Shown here one piece after another: positions 23,593 through 32,320 of a stretch of 39,570 nucleotides of DNA; the stretch's first letter is position 1; every line of letters starts with the position of its first letter. This stretch comes from Candidatus Babeliales bacterium (GTDB taxonomy: Bacteria; Babelota; Babeliae; Babelales; Vermiphilaceae), in assembly GCA_035288105.1 (NCBI GenBank), contig DATEAY010000078.1:1-39570 (forward strand). The letters run 5' to 3'. Position numbers and translations under genes: made by a program. The notes under the pieces are model-generated. The model was not told the origin of the DNA. It made no database searches and was given only the letters and a program-made list of their open reading frames with translations.

Positions 23593-25488
23593 TTACACCA
23601 AAATTGGAATAGCACCCCGCTTGCCCAATTCCGAAGGTAAGCCCGTGCGTTCATCAATAATCTTTTTTTGCAATGAAGGATCATATGAAAATGTTTTTTC
23701 AGGAGACTCTATTACACGATTAAACGCCAGCCAAATAGGAAACGCAGTACGAATTGGATACACATTATTTCCCATCGGGCGATTATCGTCAAACCCAACA
23801 TACACAGCCGTTGTTAATGTTGGCGTAGAACCAATAAACCAACAGGTGCGAGAATCATTTGTTGTTCCTGTTTTGCTCATTGCTTCTGACTTGATCCAAT
23901 TGTTTGCACTGTACATGTTTTTTACGCGCAGCAAGCCCAAATTTAAAACCGCTTTTACTTGCCCAACAATACGACTATCAATCACACGTTCACTTTCGAT
24001 GGTAGTTTTATACATTCTTGTGCCCCACCGATCTTTTATCCACGATACTGCATGTGGTTCAACATATATTCCATCATTTGCAAACACGTTAAACATTCCT
24101 GCACTTTCACACAAGGTTGTATCAACACAGCCAAGAGCCAACGAAGGATAGGTATGAAAATTACTTGTAATACGACATTTTTTTGAAAGATTAATCACCA
24201 CATGCGGGCCAACACGCAAAAATGTTTTAATAGCTACAATGTTATTTGAATGTGATAACGCATATGCAAGCGTAATAGTCCCATTAAATTTTTTGTTATA
24301 ATTGTTTGGCGCCCAGATGGTATTGCCTTGTACCCATTCAGTCGCTTCATCAACATCAGTATCAGCAAACGTCATACCTTTATCCAATGCTGCTGCATAA
24401 ATTAATGGTTTTAAGATGGACCCAATTTGTCTACGCGCTTGCATTGCTCTATTAAATTTTGATGCAACAAAATCAAATCCTCCAACTAATGCTTTAATCT
24501 CTCCCGTTTTGCGATCAATAACAATCATGCCACCATCAATTTCATCACCAAATTCTTTGCGCAATTTTACCATTTCTGTTGTGAAGGCATCTTGTGCTGC
24601 TTCTTGCATCTTTTTATTAAGTGTTGTTTGAATATGCAATCCTGATGAATACAACGCTGTTTTACCAACAATAGTTTCAAGCTGCATGCGCAACATTTCT
24701 TTTACATGCGGTGCAAAAACATCGTAACTTTTATCTGTTATCTCAACACAGTGCGCTACTGCATCTTCATACTCTTGTGCGGTAATAAAATCTAAATGTT
24801 TCATTTTGCCTAAAATAACATCGCGCCGCTTCTGTGCTGATAACGGATATACAAGAGGACAATAGCGCGCAGGAGAACGAATAATCCCTGCAAGTGTTGC
24901 AGCTTGGCTAATAGAAATTTGATGCGCATGTTTAGACCAAAATCGTTGACTAGCAGCTTCAACACCATAAATACCACATCCAAAACAAACGTGATTAAGG
25001 TATGTATACAAAATTTGTTCTTTGGTCAACTGTTGTTCAACCAAGACTGCGTACAACTGCTCTTTTATTTTTCGTGTAAATGTTTTTTGTGAATCAAAAA
25101 ATAATAACTTGACCAATTGTTGCGTAATGGTACTTGCACCCTGTGCTTTGCGTCCGTGATAGATATTTACTGCAATTGAACGAATAATTCCTTTCCATGA
25201 AATACCATTATGCGTAAAAAAATTCCAATCTTCTGCTGCGATAAATGCATTAATCAGATGCTGTGGTAAACGAGCTCCATCAACAGGATCGCGCCGATCT
25301 AACTGAAATCGCCCCCATTCATTGCCTTCATCATCAAACAATAAAGACGGTCGCCCCGCGTTGTACTGAGAAAGAATTGAAAAATCGATTGTATGATTAT
25401 GCACAACAAAAAAAAGAGCACCGCAACCAAAGATACCCATCATAAAAATACATACAAAAATGAGATATGTAATGCGAGAAATTGTCAT
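23593..25488 (-). CDS. class A penicillin-binding protein (PBP1A-like)
   Basis: Bifunctional peptidoglycan glycosyltransferase and DD-transpeptidase anchored in the inner membrane. 631 residues from the ATG at 25488; the frame continues to a TTG three codons upstream. Seen: an N-terminal anchor helix; GT51 motifs AAEDWNFFTHNGIS (catalytic Glu) and QGASTITQQLVKLLFF; and transpeptidase motifs GSILKPLIYAAAL (SxxK), SHSNN (SxN) and KTGTTNDSRTCWF (KTG). It uses the lipid II that MurG makes. It lies 38 bases upstream of the Hint-toxin gene on the same strand. Confidence 0.93.
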   Translation of the reverse strand: MTISRITYLIFVCIFMMGIFGCGALFFVVHNHTIDFSILSQYNAGRPSLLFDDEGNEWGRFQLDRRDPVDGARLPQHLINAFIAAEDWNFFTHNGISWKGIIRSIAVNIYHGRKAQGASTITQQLVKLLFFDSQKTFTRKIKEQLYAVLVEQQLTKEQILYTYLNHVCFGCGIYGVEAASQRFWSKHAHQISISQAATLAGIIRSPARYCPLVYPLSAQKRRDVILGKMKHLDFITAQEYEDAVAHCVEITDKSYDVFAPHVKEMLRMQLETIVGKTALYSSGLHIQTTLNKKMQEAAQDAFTTEMVKLRKEFGDEIDGGMIVIDRKTGEIKALVGGFDFVASKFNRAMQARRQIGSILKPLIYAAALDKGMTFADTDVDEATEWVQGNTIWAPNNYNKKFNGTITLAYALSHSNNIVAIKTFLRVGPHVVINLSKKCRITSNFHTYPSLALGCVDTTLCESAGMFNVFANDGIYVEPHAVSWIKDRWGTRMYKTTIESERVIDSRIVGQVKAVLNLGLLRVKNMYSANNWIKSEAMSKTGTTNDSRTCWFIGSTPTLTTAVYVGFDDNRPMGNNVYPIRTAFPIWLAFNRVIESPEKTFSYDPSLQKKIIDERTGLPSELGKRGAIPILV

Positions 25489-25601
25489 GGTATACAACTG
25501 ATTTTTAACGTGACAAATAAGACAAAATATACGTTATTGTATATCAAAACAAGATAAAGCAATATATAATAGATCTGTATATAACTAAAAAATCTATTTT
25601 A

Positions 25602-25738
25602 TCCCGTTCGCCCTGAGTTTTTTTGCTTGCAAAAAAGTATCGAAGGGTACACCTTAAAATAAGACTTTTTCTTTATTGATTTCACATTTTACCCTTCGAT
25701 ACTTTTTTGAGGATAAAAACATTTAGGGCGAACGGATT
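25602..25738. repeat. head-to-head pair of REP-like repeats, family B
   Basis: The first copy (25602-25648) runs CCCGTTCGCCCTGAG to TATCGAAGGGT. The second (25690-25738) is its inverse, ACCCTTCGATAC to AGGGCGAACGG. Both inner segments are T/A-rich and differ slightly. The same family occurs at 32099-32200 and 32262-32305. It fills most of the gap between the divergent PBP and MGMT genes; the remaining 100 bases show nothing recognisable. Confidence 0.8.
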
Positions 25739-25745
25739 TTTTTAA

Positions 25746-26291
25746 ATGCACAACCAAAAATATCCAACAACCGTAATACTTCTCAATTCATCTCACATCC
25801 ATACCCCACTCGGCACCATGATTGCAATTGCAGATGAAAAGGCATTGTATCTATTAGAATTCACCAACAGAAAAAATATAGACAAGCAACTACAACAACT
25901 ACAAATCAAAACAAACGCAACAATCATACCGGGAAAAAACAACATACTCGATTTGGTTGAACGCGAATTGAAATTATACTTTGCAGGAAAACTAAAAAAT
26001 TTTAGCGTACTTGTACATTTTTCGGGAACTCCATTTCAGCAAAAAGCATGGTCTGCTTTACAAGCAGTTCCGTATGGTCATACCTACAGCTACGCACAAG
26101 AGGCAGCAATTATTGGCGACAAAAATGCTTGTCGCGCTGTTGCCAATGCTAATAGCGTCAATAAAATAGCCATTGTTGTCCCTTGCCACCGTATTATTAA
26201 AACAAATGGTGATTTGTGTGGTTATGCTGGCGGCCTTGAACGTAAACAATGGTTAATTGAACATGAAAAAAACAATACTCTCTCACAATAA
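25746..26291 (+). CDS. ogt: O6-alkylguanine-DNA alkyltransferase (MGMT/Ogt)
   Basis: Suicide repair enzyme that transfers an alkyl group from O6-alkylguanine in DNA to its own Cys. 181 residues: an N-terminal HTPLGTMIAIADEKALYLLEF domain, then the DNA-binding FSGTPFQQKAWSALQAVPYG, ACRAVANANSVNKIAIVVPC with the active Cys in PCHRII near residue 140, and GYAGGLERKQWLIEHE. No Ada regulatory domain. It begins eight bases after the family B repeat pair and ends in a strong terminator. Confidence 0.92.
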   Translation: MHNQKYPTTVILLNSSHIHTPLGTMIAIADEKALYLLEFTNRKNIDKQLQQLQIKTNATIIPGKNNILDLVERELKLYFAGKLKNFSVLVHFSGTPFQQKAWSALQAVPYGHTYSYAQEAAIIGDKNACRAVANANSVNKIAIVVPCHRIIKTNGDLCGYAGGLERKQWLIEHEKNNTLSQ

Positions 26292-26293
26292 AA

Positions 26294-26322
26294 AGTGGTC
26301 ATGCATTTTGTACATGACCACT
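26294..26322. terminator. terminator between ogt and the convergent gene
   Basis: AGTGGTCATG (26294-26303) pairs perfectly with CATGACCACT (26313-26322) over a 9-base loop, starting three bases after the ogt stop. Confidence 0.8.
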
Positions 26323-26342
26323 CATAAGATTCTCGAATTAAT

Positions 26343-26909
26343 CTACTCTAAATAATCAACGCTTTTTGCAGCTTTTCTGGCGGTATTAATTATTAACTGG
26401 GCAATATCATCAATAATATCGTATGCTGCTAACAGATCCACAGACTTAGTTTTTTTTCTCGCAACAGATATTTTTAATTTGAGATCTAACATTCTATCAA
26501 CAATACTATCAAACAGTGGTCTAAATTGTATCTTTTTTTCCAGACGCATCTGTGCAGTTGTAATGCTTTTGCGTCCAACAGGAGAAAACATATTGTTGTA
26601 CGTAATCTTGATGCCATTAATAAGATCATAACTTGCATTGTTAATTTGTAGTATACAGTCGTTCAATAATGTATGATTCTTCTTGTTGTTCTTGACATAA
26701 TTACGAAGAATACCTAAAGCTGCTTCTGTCTCGTCTTGCCATAATTGTAATCCATTTTTATTGACAGGCGCTTTGAATATCCAATCTCTTCCAAAAGCCT
26801 CATTACCCGCAAGAATCATGCGCGCTGAAGACCACTGTCCTACATTCGTTCCATATAATCCATGGAATAAGATACCAGTTAAACCCAAGAAAATTATGCT
26901 TTTCTTCAC
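26343..26909 (-). CDS. exported helical protein of unknown function
   Basis: 188 residues from a GTG start preceded by an AAGGGGGG ribosome binding site. Signal peptide KKSIIFLGLTGILFHGLYG. The mature part is predicted almost entirely helical (ETEAALGILRNYVKNNKK, MRLEKKIQFRPLFDSIVDRM, LLAAYDIIDDIAQLIINTAR). No family recognised and no cysteine motif. It sits alone between the ogt terminator and the M48-like gene. Confidence 0.6.
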   Translation of the reverse strand: MKKSIIFLGLTGILFHGLYGTNVGQWSSARMILAGNEAFGRDWIFKAPVNKNGLQLWQDETEAALGILRNYVKNNKKNHTLLNDCILQINNASYDLINGIKITYNNMFSPVGRKSITTAQMRLEKKIQFRPLFDSIVDRMLDLKLKISVARKKTKSVDLLAAYDIIDDIAQLIINTARKAAKSVDYLE

Positions 26910-27062
26910 GTTCCCCCCTTGTCTAATAATTTATAAAGTTAAAACATTTAACTGTTTTTATTATACAAATTACCAAATTGAAAAGTAAACTAAATTGCGA
27001 TAGTCTCCTAAAGGATTAATTCCTCAAACATCATTTTCAGATTCATGGTCCTGTTCGTCGCT

Positions 27063-28037
27063 TTATGTATAATCATCCCATAAAACTTTCATCCGTTCTA
27101 TTCTTGCTTCTTTTGTGGGACAGGATCTAAATTCCTCAATAATTCGCCAAGACAACTCAATTTCGCTGATCAATAAGTAATCTTTTATGGTAAAATAATT
27201 GTTAAGCACAGAATCAGCATATCTTTTCATTAAACAAGCTGTTTTATGATCTCGTAAACTAGCATACAACATACTAAAAACGGATATTCTCTTTTGTAAT
27301 GTAATTAAGCAATGAACATTGAAAGATTTGTCCTCGATTAATTGATCCAAAAAGTGCCCAATAACTCTTGGAACTATACCTAACGGTTCAATCAATTCTT
27401 CAACCATACAAATAATAATAAACTGTTTCAATTTGCGATTTGCTCCCATCCAGAGATCATAATTAAGAGCTAAACATCCAATACTACATTCTTTTGAGTT
27501 AACAGAAATGGAATCCCCTTTTACCTCTATAGCCTCTTTCATAGGAAAACACACACAATAAAAAAAGGGAGCTTCTAGCTCAGATGACAAATGTACTCGC
27601 CCAGGGTAAATGCCATGATACTTCATTTCTTTATTTATCATGCATAGGGCATCTAAAGGAAAATTTTCATCACGAATAACCTTAGATTTGCCTCTATTTT
27701 CTTCGTTACATGATATCAGTTCCGCTTCTTGCAAACATAGGTCCCATGCATGCTCGTCTATTTTATGTTTTTGCCTAAAGCCTTCAAGCGTTTTTATTCT
27801 TTTACTTTCAATAATTTCTCTATATGCCCGTAGTTTTTGTAGGTGCTGTCCATAATCAATAATAGACTGTTTGTCTTCTTGATACACAAATAGTCTGACC
27901 GTATTTCTAAAAGATCGTTCATGTTCTTCATCAATTTCTTTACGCTTCAAGAAATACTCTCTCATGCTTTTCTGGGTTTCACTACCAAAAATAGCAAATG
28001 ACATAACCATACACATCATCAAAGGTTTATTGTTCAT
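27063..28037 (-). CDS. exported protein resembling an M48 peptidase without its zinc motif
   Basis: The ATG at 28037 is preferred to that at 28049 because GGG lies seven bases upstream. 324 residues; signal peptide MNNKPLMMCMVMSFAIFGS. The second half has the order of an M48 metalloprotease: INKEMKYHGIYPGRVHLS, then a strand segment CSIGCLALNYDLWMG, then a helix LKQFIIICMVEELIEP where M48 enzymes have HExxH, and a C-terminal FRSCPTKEARIERMKVLW resembling the M48 ending THPxxxERIxxL. The HExxH histidines are absent. The M48 relation is inference; if right, it is an inactive relative. Confidence 0.55.
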   Translation of the reverse strand: MNNKPLMMCMVMSFAIFGSETQKSMREYFLKRKEIDEEHERSFRNTVRLFVYQEDKQSIIDYGQHLQKLRAYREIIESKRIKTLEGFRQKHKIDEHAWDLCLQEAELISCNEENRGKSKVIRDENFPLDALCMINKEMKYHGIYPGRVHLSSELEAPFFYCVCFPMKEAIEVKGDSISVNSKECSIGCLALNYDLWMGANRKLKQFIIICMVEELIEPLGIVPRVIGHFLDQLIEDKSFNVHCLITLQKRISVFSMLYASLRDHKTACLMKRYADSVLNNYFTIKDYLLISEIELSWRIIEEFRSCPTKEARIERMKVLWDDYT

Positions 28038-28154
28038 TACTATTCCCATTTTATTAATCCATCATTATCCAGAGACTAGTGCACATAATTGATTTCTACT
28101 AAATGTCGTTATACAATTTGAACAAAAACAATCTTTTAATTTTTGGGAAACATA

Positions 28155-28556
28155 ATGAAGCGCTCATCCCATCTTTTGCTAATAATGCTTTGTACAACTC
28201 ATACAACTCATACAATGGAGAATCCTACCAAACAGCCAAACACCAAAGGCATTATTCCTTTGTTTAAGGAATCAGATTCCAATAAAATGGCGTATTTTAA
28301 TGTGATACACCAAGCACTCGTAGATGACATACGTATGAATTTATATGAGAGAACAACAAGTGAAAATGAACGCATAGCTCTGATACAAAATTCTCAAGCA
28401 CAATTAAGACTTATATACAAAGAATGTCAAGATTTAGGACCTCGACAATACCTCGAACAACTTAAAGAACACCACGAAATTGAATTAGCAGAATTTACTG
28501 TTGCAAAAGAATTTCAGATTCTTGAAATAGATGAATTAATGGCAGATCTGAAATAA
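28155..28556 (+). CDS. small exported helical protein
   Basis: 133 residues from the ATG at 28155, with GGG seven bases upstream; the frame extends four codons to a TTG. Signal peptide MKRSSHLLLIMLCTTHTTHT ending before MENPT. The rest is helical and acidic (RIALIQNSQAQLRLIYKECQ, EQLKEHHEIELAEFTVAKEF, EIDELMADLK). No family recognised. It diverges from the M48-like gene. Confidence 0.55.
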   Translation: MKRSSHLLLIMLCTTHTTHTMENPTKQPNTKGIIPLFKESDSNKMAYFNVIHQALVDDIRMNLYERTTSENERIALIQNSQAQLRLIYKECQDLGPRQYLEQLKEHHEIELAEFTVAKEFQILEIDELMADLK

Positions 28557-28583
28557 TAAGAGAGTGACTAAAACAAAAAAACC

Positions 28584-29507
28584 TTAAAAATGCATAACAA
28601 CTCGTGCAATAAAACTCGTGCCTTGGGGACGATTGCGTGCACCACCTTCAAGGTACAGATAACTAAAAAACACAATATCTGTTGAAAAAAAGTACGCTAA
28701 ACCAGGACCTGCACCAAATACGCGTTCTTTGCTGTTGGGTATTGTTACGCCATTGGCACGATTATTGTGCAGCTGCCCTAATGCATAACCAACTGGACCT
28801 ACATATAAATGTGGATACACTTCGTACGCCAAACTGTAGTTCAGACACATCGCATCACCTGCCCTAAAATCAATTTTTTCATTTTGCGCATTCCACAAAT
28901 AATGCAAACGCCATGATAAACTCCACTTGTGAGAAAGATACAACGTCGCAGCCCAATGTGGTCCACAGTAGAAAAATGTGTTACTTGGATTAATTTGTTT
29001 TTCTGGTAATTTATTTTTCCCAAGCGGAGTTGAAAAATCAAACTCAAGACGATGAATAAATAATGGTCGTCCTTTGTGCATAATTGCAGGCCACTGTATA
29101 TAAATACCGCAGCCAAGATTACCAAAACCACTTCCGCTACTTTTTATACCTAATGCATTTTTATTAATTTTTGAATAAATCACCGTTGGTATACTGAGTA
29201 AAAAACCAGGCATTCCATGAAGCTTCATTTGGTACTTAGATTGGTACACGAACTGAGTAATAGTAATAAGCGATCTAAAACGAGGAGAAGGAAGTCCACC
29301 AAGTGACTTTCCCTCATCGTTTAAAAATCGTTGCGTAGTATAATATTGCAGGTATTGTTGCCAATAAATACCAGGATTTGGTCGTACAGGGCCACCATCA
29401 AGAATATTGGTGAAACCAAGATTAATGCCCGGCAACCCATAACCAAGAATAGTTGATGTAAAAAAAACAACCGCGCATAGTACAAGATGCTTTTGAAATT
29501 GTGTCAT
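28584..29507 (-). CDS. outer-membrane protein, MetA-pathway phenol-degradation-like (SphA) family
   Basis: 307 residues with a signal peptide (KHLVLCAVVFFTSTILGYG) and repeated amphipathic beta-strands ending in a C-terminal aromatic residue (ARVVMHF), as in outer-membrane barrels. The early segment LPGINLGFTNILDGGPVRPN, then PGIYWQQYLQYY, resembles the MetA-pathway family, where proteins of this type are outer-membrane barrels of uncertain function. It implies a diderm envelope. It starts 12 bases after the next upstream gene stop on the same strand. Confidence 0.7.
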   Translation of the reverse strand: MTQFQKHLVLCAVVFFTSTILGYGLPGINLGFTNILDGGPVRPNPGIYWQQYLQYYTTQRFLNDEGKSLGGLPSPRFRSLITITQFVYQSKYQMKLHGMPGFLLSIPTVIYSKINKNALGIKSSGSGFGNLGCGIYIQWPAIMHKGRPLFIHRLEFDFSTPLGKNKLPEKQINPSNTFFYCGPHWAATLYLSHKWSLSWRLHYLWNAQNEKIDFRAGDAMCLNYSLAYEVYPHLYVGPVGYALGQLHNNRANGVTIPNSKERVFGAGPGLAYFFSTDIVFFSYLYLEGGARNRPQGTSFIARVVMHF

Positions 29508-29519
29508 AGCACTACAAAA

Positions 29520-30005
29520 TTATAAACGTTGAAATACGGCAGGCTGTGCCTGTTTACTTCTTTTTATGTCACCATCATCATCTTCAAACAAATCATCTTC
29601 TGTTTCGTTTTCTTCTTCGGCATCGTCTTCATCTTCGCCATCAAAGATAAACAGACTTTCATCAATGTGCGCAGGAACTTCTTGTTTTCTTTTTAACCAT
29701 GTACGATTCATTACGTCATACTCATCTAACTTTGAACGAATTCCTTCATGGTGAGAAAGAATATAGAGTAACACACAAGTGAGTACGGCCACTGTTTGTA
29801 TAGGACATTCTTTAAAACTTGCTGCAACAACTGCGAACGGTAATATATTGGTAAGTTTATTAATTACAGGAAGACCTTCAACGTTTTCAATTGCTTCCCC
29901 AAAACGAACAAGGCCGTTACGCAATGCTTGATAATAATGATCCATCGCCAATAAGCTTGTGTTGCACACCAGAATTATCATCATTACTACAAAAATACGC
30001 TTCAT
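29520..30005 (-). CDS. membrane-anchored protein with an acidic tail
   Basis: 161 residues. Signal peptide MKRIFVVMMIILVCNTSLLA, a mid-protein hydrophobic segment (about residues 51-85, FAVVAASF to CVLLYIL), and a highly acidic C-terminal run (GEDEDDAEEENETEDD, about 122-145). AAGGAG precedes the ATG by five bases. No family recognised. It is close-packed with the MetA-like gene (12 bases), so probably one transcript. Confidence 0.6.
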   Translation of the reverse strand: MKRIFVVMMIILVCNTSLLAMDHYYQALRNGLVRFGEAIENVEGLPVINKLTNILPFAVVAASFKECPIQTVAVLTCVLLYILSHHEGIRSKLDEYDVMNRTWLKRKQEVPAHIDESLFIFDGEDEDDAEEENETEDDLFEDDDGDIKRSKQAQPAVFQRL

Positions 30006-30133
30006 CCCATCTCCTTATTTTTTTAATGATACGCACTCTCTAACGTTGTACAAAAACTATCACTATTGCGATCATTGTCAACATCAGCAAATATACAGTA
30101 CGCTCAAGCAATGTTAATCTACTGCCCATTTTG

Positions 30134-31063
30134 CTACGTTATTCGTTCAGTCTTTGACGCATCATTACAGATTAACTGCCTCATCCCTGGTATGCCCACA
30201 TACTGTACAGTACTATTGTCAAATAGTTTGCCGCACAATGCGCTTTGTAACCTTCTTTTTCCATTATCATGGTTTTCTAAACGAAGCATAATACAAGATG
30301 AATTATGTCCTTCAATACATGCATCATTACTTTTTATCTTTAGCGCATCGTAGGTGGCATTATCCGAAAAACAAAGATTTTGTAATGGTGCAATACCTGC
30401 AAGAGCAACTTTACTATCTCCACTACCAATTACCTTTAAGGTCATAACTTCAATGTGATTGTCAGTAGAAATCATTTTCGCATTATCTGCAAGCTCTATC
30501 TGTAGCATTTGTGATCTGATTGGTGTTGCAAATTTGGCTTCAATACAGTCCTCTAATGCTATCCTAGCAATGTTTCGCAAAGCAATGCGATATGTACTTT
30601 GTTTACAATCACAATTTAAATAAAAGCAATAATCATCTTCTGTGTTTAATCTTAACGCATCTACACTCTTTTTATCAGCCGTAACGGAAATATATTCTTC
30701 TTCACCTTTTTTTGTTTGCGATATGAGTAAAAGCCCTGAACCTTTTACTGCAATATGATTAATTCCCTTACCCATTAAAGAGATACGCATTGTAACAAGA
30801 TTCAACTCATCTTCTATTTCTTCTTTGTCTAAATTAGGCTCCGTCATAGGTATCTTATTATCCAATTTACCATAAGAATTACCCCATAAAGATTGCAACC
30901 AATTAAAAACACTACAATACTGATATCCTACAAATAAAACACCCAACACTATGGTAGTTATAGCTATTTTATTTTCTAAACAATAGTCCATAGGCTTGAC
31001 TTCTTGATGTGTAAAAAGCAAAACTACACACATCATACAAACAAATGTTTTTTTTACCTTCAT
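30134..31063 (-). CDS. DUF2807-like (GIN domain) membrane-anchored protein
   Basis: 309 residues. A signal-like helix (MKVKKTFVCMMCVVLLFTH) is followed by a second hydrophobic helix (IAITTIVLGVLFVGY, about 32-46). From residue 95 on there is a regular series of short beta-strands with turn residues (INHIAVKGSGLLLISQ, LKVIGSGDSKVALAGI, LCFSDNATYDALKIKS), which matches the repetitive beta-helix of DUF2807 proteins, often called the putative auto-transporter adhesin head GIN domain. Function unknown; likely periplasmic. Confidence 0.65.
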   Translation of the reverse strand: MKVKKTFVCMMCVVLLFTHQEVKPMDYCLENKIAITTIVLGVLFVGYQYCSVFNWLQSLWGNSYGKLDNKIPMTEPNLDKEEIEDELNLVTMRISLMGKGINHIAVKGSGLLLISQTKKGEEEYISVTADKKSVDALRLNTEDDYCFYLNCDCKQSTYRIALRNIARIALEDCIEAKFATPIRSQMLQIELADNAKMISTDNHIEVMTLKVIGSGDSKVALAGIAPLQNLCFSDNATYDALKIKSNDACIEGHNSSCIMLRLENHDNGKRRLQSALCGKLFDNSTVQYVGIPGMRQLICNDASKTERIT

Positions 31064-31111
31064 ACAGCATTCTCTAACTTTTATAGCAAGAAACAGGTAT
31101 TATTTAATACT

Positions 31112-31591
31112 ATGTTGTACACTAATGACGCTAAATATAACTTTTTTTTTATCGGATTAATAATTCTATTTCTGCTGATTGATTTAGGACAATTTTTTTT
31201 GATTGGAACAGTAATTGTACCATTACTTTTATGCCTCTACTGCCTACTGCTTTTGAATAATCCACGGTACATGCCGCTCATACTCATAGCATTTTTGCAA
31301 TGCCTTGAATCATTTTGTTTTTATAACTTTTTCTCTCTTGCTTGTGTATATCTTGTTCCAATTACCATCCTAGCCTTACTTTTCAAAAAAAACCTGTACC
31401 CGTCACATGCTCATATTATTACCCTTGCCCTGATCGGTATTATTCTTCAAACATATGCTATTGAAGGCTATTTTTTGCATATGTGGCCAATAAACCACTA
31501 TACTATTATGAGAATAGGTGGTACACTATTTGTGATAATATGTTTCTCTTTGACAATAAATATTTGGGGTATGCAAGACAATCGCGCGTAA
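31112..31591 (+). CDS. multi-spanning membrane protein, weakly MreD-like
   Basis: 159 residues from the ATG at 31112, with about five hydrophobic helices and few charged residues. The frame extends upstream, but that part overlaps the divergent gene and reads as non-membrane sequence. The ribosome binding site is poor (AGG 14 bases away). Size and topology fit MreD, a rod-shape membrane protein, but no MreD motif or mreB/mreC neighbour is present, so the name is not assigned. rnpB begins immediately after its stop. Confidence 0.5.
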   Translation: MLYTNDAKYNFFFIGLIILFLLIDLGQFFLIGTVIVPLLLCLYCLLLLNNPRYMPLILIAFLQCLESFCFYNFFSLACVYLVPITILALLFKKNLYPSHAHIITLALIGIILQTYAIEGYFLHMWPINHYTIMRIGGTLFVIICFSLTINIWGMQDNRA

Positions 31592-31596
31592 ACTAC

Positions 31597-32082
31597 GGTT
31601 TACGGTAGGAAAGTCTAGACCCCATGTTACGATTCTCTTCACATGGGAACCCCATTGAAGAAAAAACCTAACATGGAATTTCTAGATTTAATCTCACCGT
31701 AAAATCTAAAGTTTATGCGAGGAAAGTCCGGACTTCCAATGAACATCGGTACCTATGGAGTATATGCCTCTTTACAGGGGCCCCCATGCATGCATGGGAT
31801 CAAACATAGGAGAGCGTAAGCTCATGGAAAGTGCCACAGAAAATAACCGCCCACCGTCGCGTAAAGCTATGGCGGGTAAGGGTGAAAACGTGCGGTAAGA
31901 GCGTACGATTATGCATAGTAATATGCATAAGTAGGTAAACCCTACCGGAAGCAAGACAAAAAAGTGTGTGTCGGTCGTTCATTCCGGTCAAACACACGGG
32001 TATGTCGCATAGATAAATGGTTGTCAGTCTGAAGATGCTGCACTGCATATTCAGATCACAAAATCCGGCTTACTGCAAACCC
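31597..32082 (+). ncRNA. rnpB: RNase P RNA, type A-like
   Basis: Catalytic RNA that trims tRNA 5' ends. Hallmarks seen in order: GAGGAAAGTCCGGAC (31719-31733, 5' strand of P4), AGAAAATAACCGCC, GGTAAGGGTGAAAACGTGCG followed by GTAAGAGCG, GTAGGTAAACCCTACCGG followed by AAGCAAGACAAA, and ACAAAATCCGGCTTACTG near the end. The ends are set by helix P1: 31597-31607 pairs with 32071-32081 (11 pairs with one mismatch and one wobble). Oddities are a near-copy of the P4 strand at 31608-31620 and an extra hairpin at 32028-32055 near the 3' end. The 5' end could instead lie nearer 31700. Confidence 0.9.
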
Positions 32083-32098
32083 CAAAAGTGTATTATTA

Positions 32099-32305
32099 CC
32101 CTTCGATACATTCTACTTTAACCAACCTCCACTATCGTTTCGGTCGGGTACCCATTGAAAGGAACTGTAAATGGGTTAAAAACACTCAGGGCGAACGGAA
32201 AAAAGGAACAAATTTCGCACTAAATATTAAAAAATCTCCTATCTAGTTTCTAAATATTCCAATCCGCTCGCCCTGAGTGCCCCGAAGGGGTGTATCGAAG
32301 GGTTA
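32099..32305. repeat. inverted pair of REP-like repeats, family B, after rnpB
   Basis: Copy one (32099-32200) runs ACCCTTCGATAC to CTCAGGGCGAACGG but has about 65 extra bases inside. Copy two (32262-32305) is inverted: CGCTCGCCCTGAGTGCCCCG followed by AAGGGGTGTATCGAAGGGTT. Together with rnpB they account for the gene-free stretch 31592-32320. Confidence 0.75.
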
Positions 32306-32320
32306 AACACATAAAAAAGC

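Noticed and set aside
23621-24631. 176-residue and other plus-strand reading frames
   Set aside because: Antisense to the class A PBP, whose motifs are intact in the opposite frame.
25602-25738. Family B inverted pair as ends of an insertion sequence
   Set aside because: Only about 40 bases separate the two copies, with no coding capacity; a REP/BIME-type repeat pair is the better reading.
31550-31578. TTGACA at 31550-31555 as the rnpB promoter
   Set aside because: The -35 match is perfect, but no acceptable -10 lies 16-18 bases downstream (GCAAGA at 31573), so it is not listed as a feature.
31800-32048. Minus-strand reading frames across 31772-32048
   Set aside because: They lie antisense to the conserved core of rnpB, whose RNA hallmarks explain the sequence.
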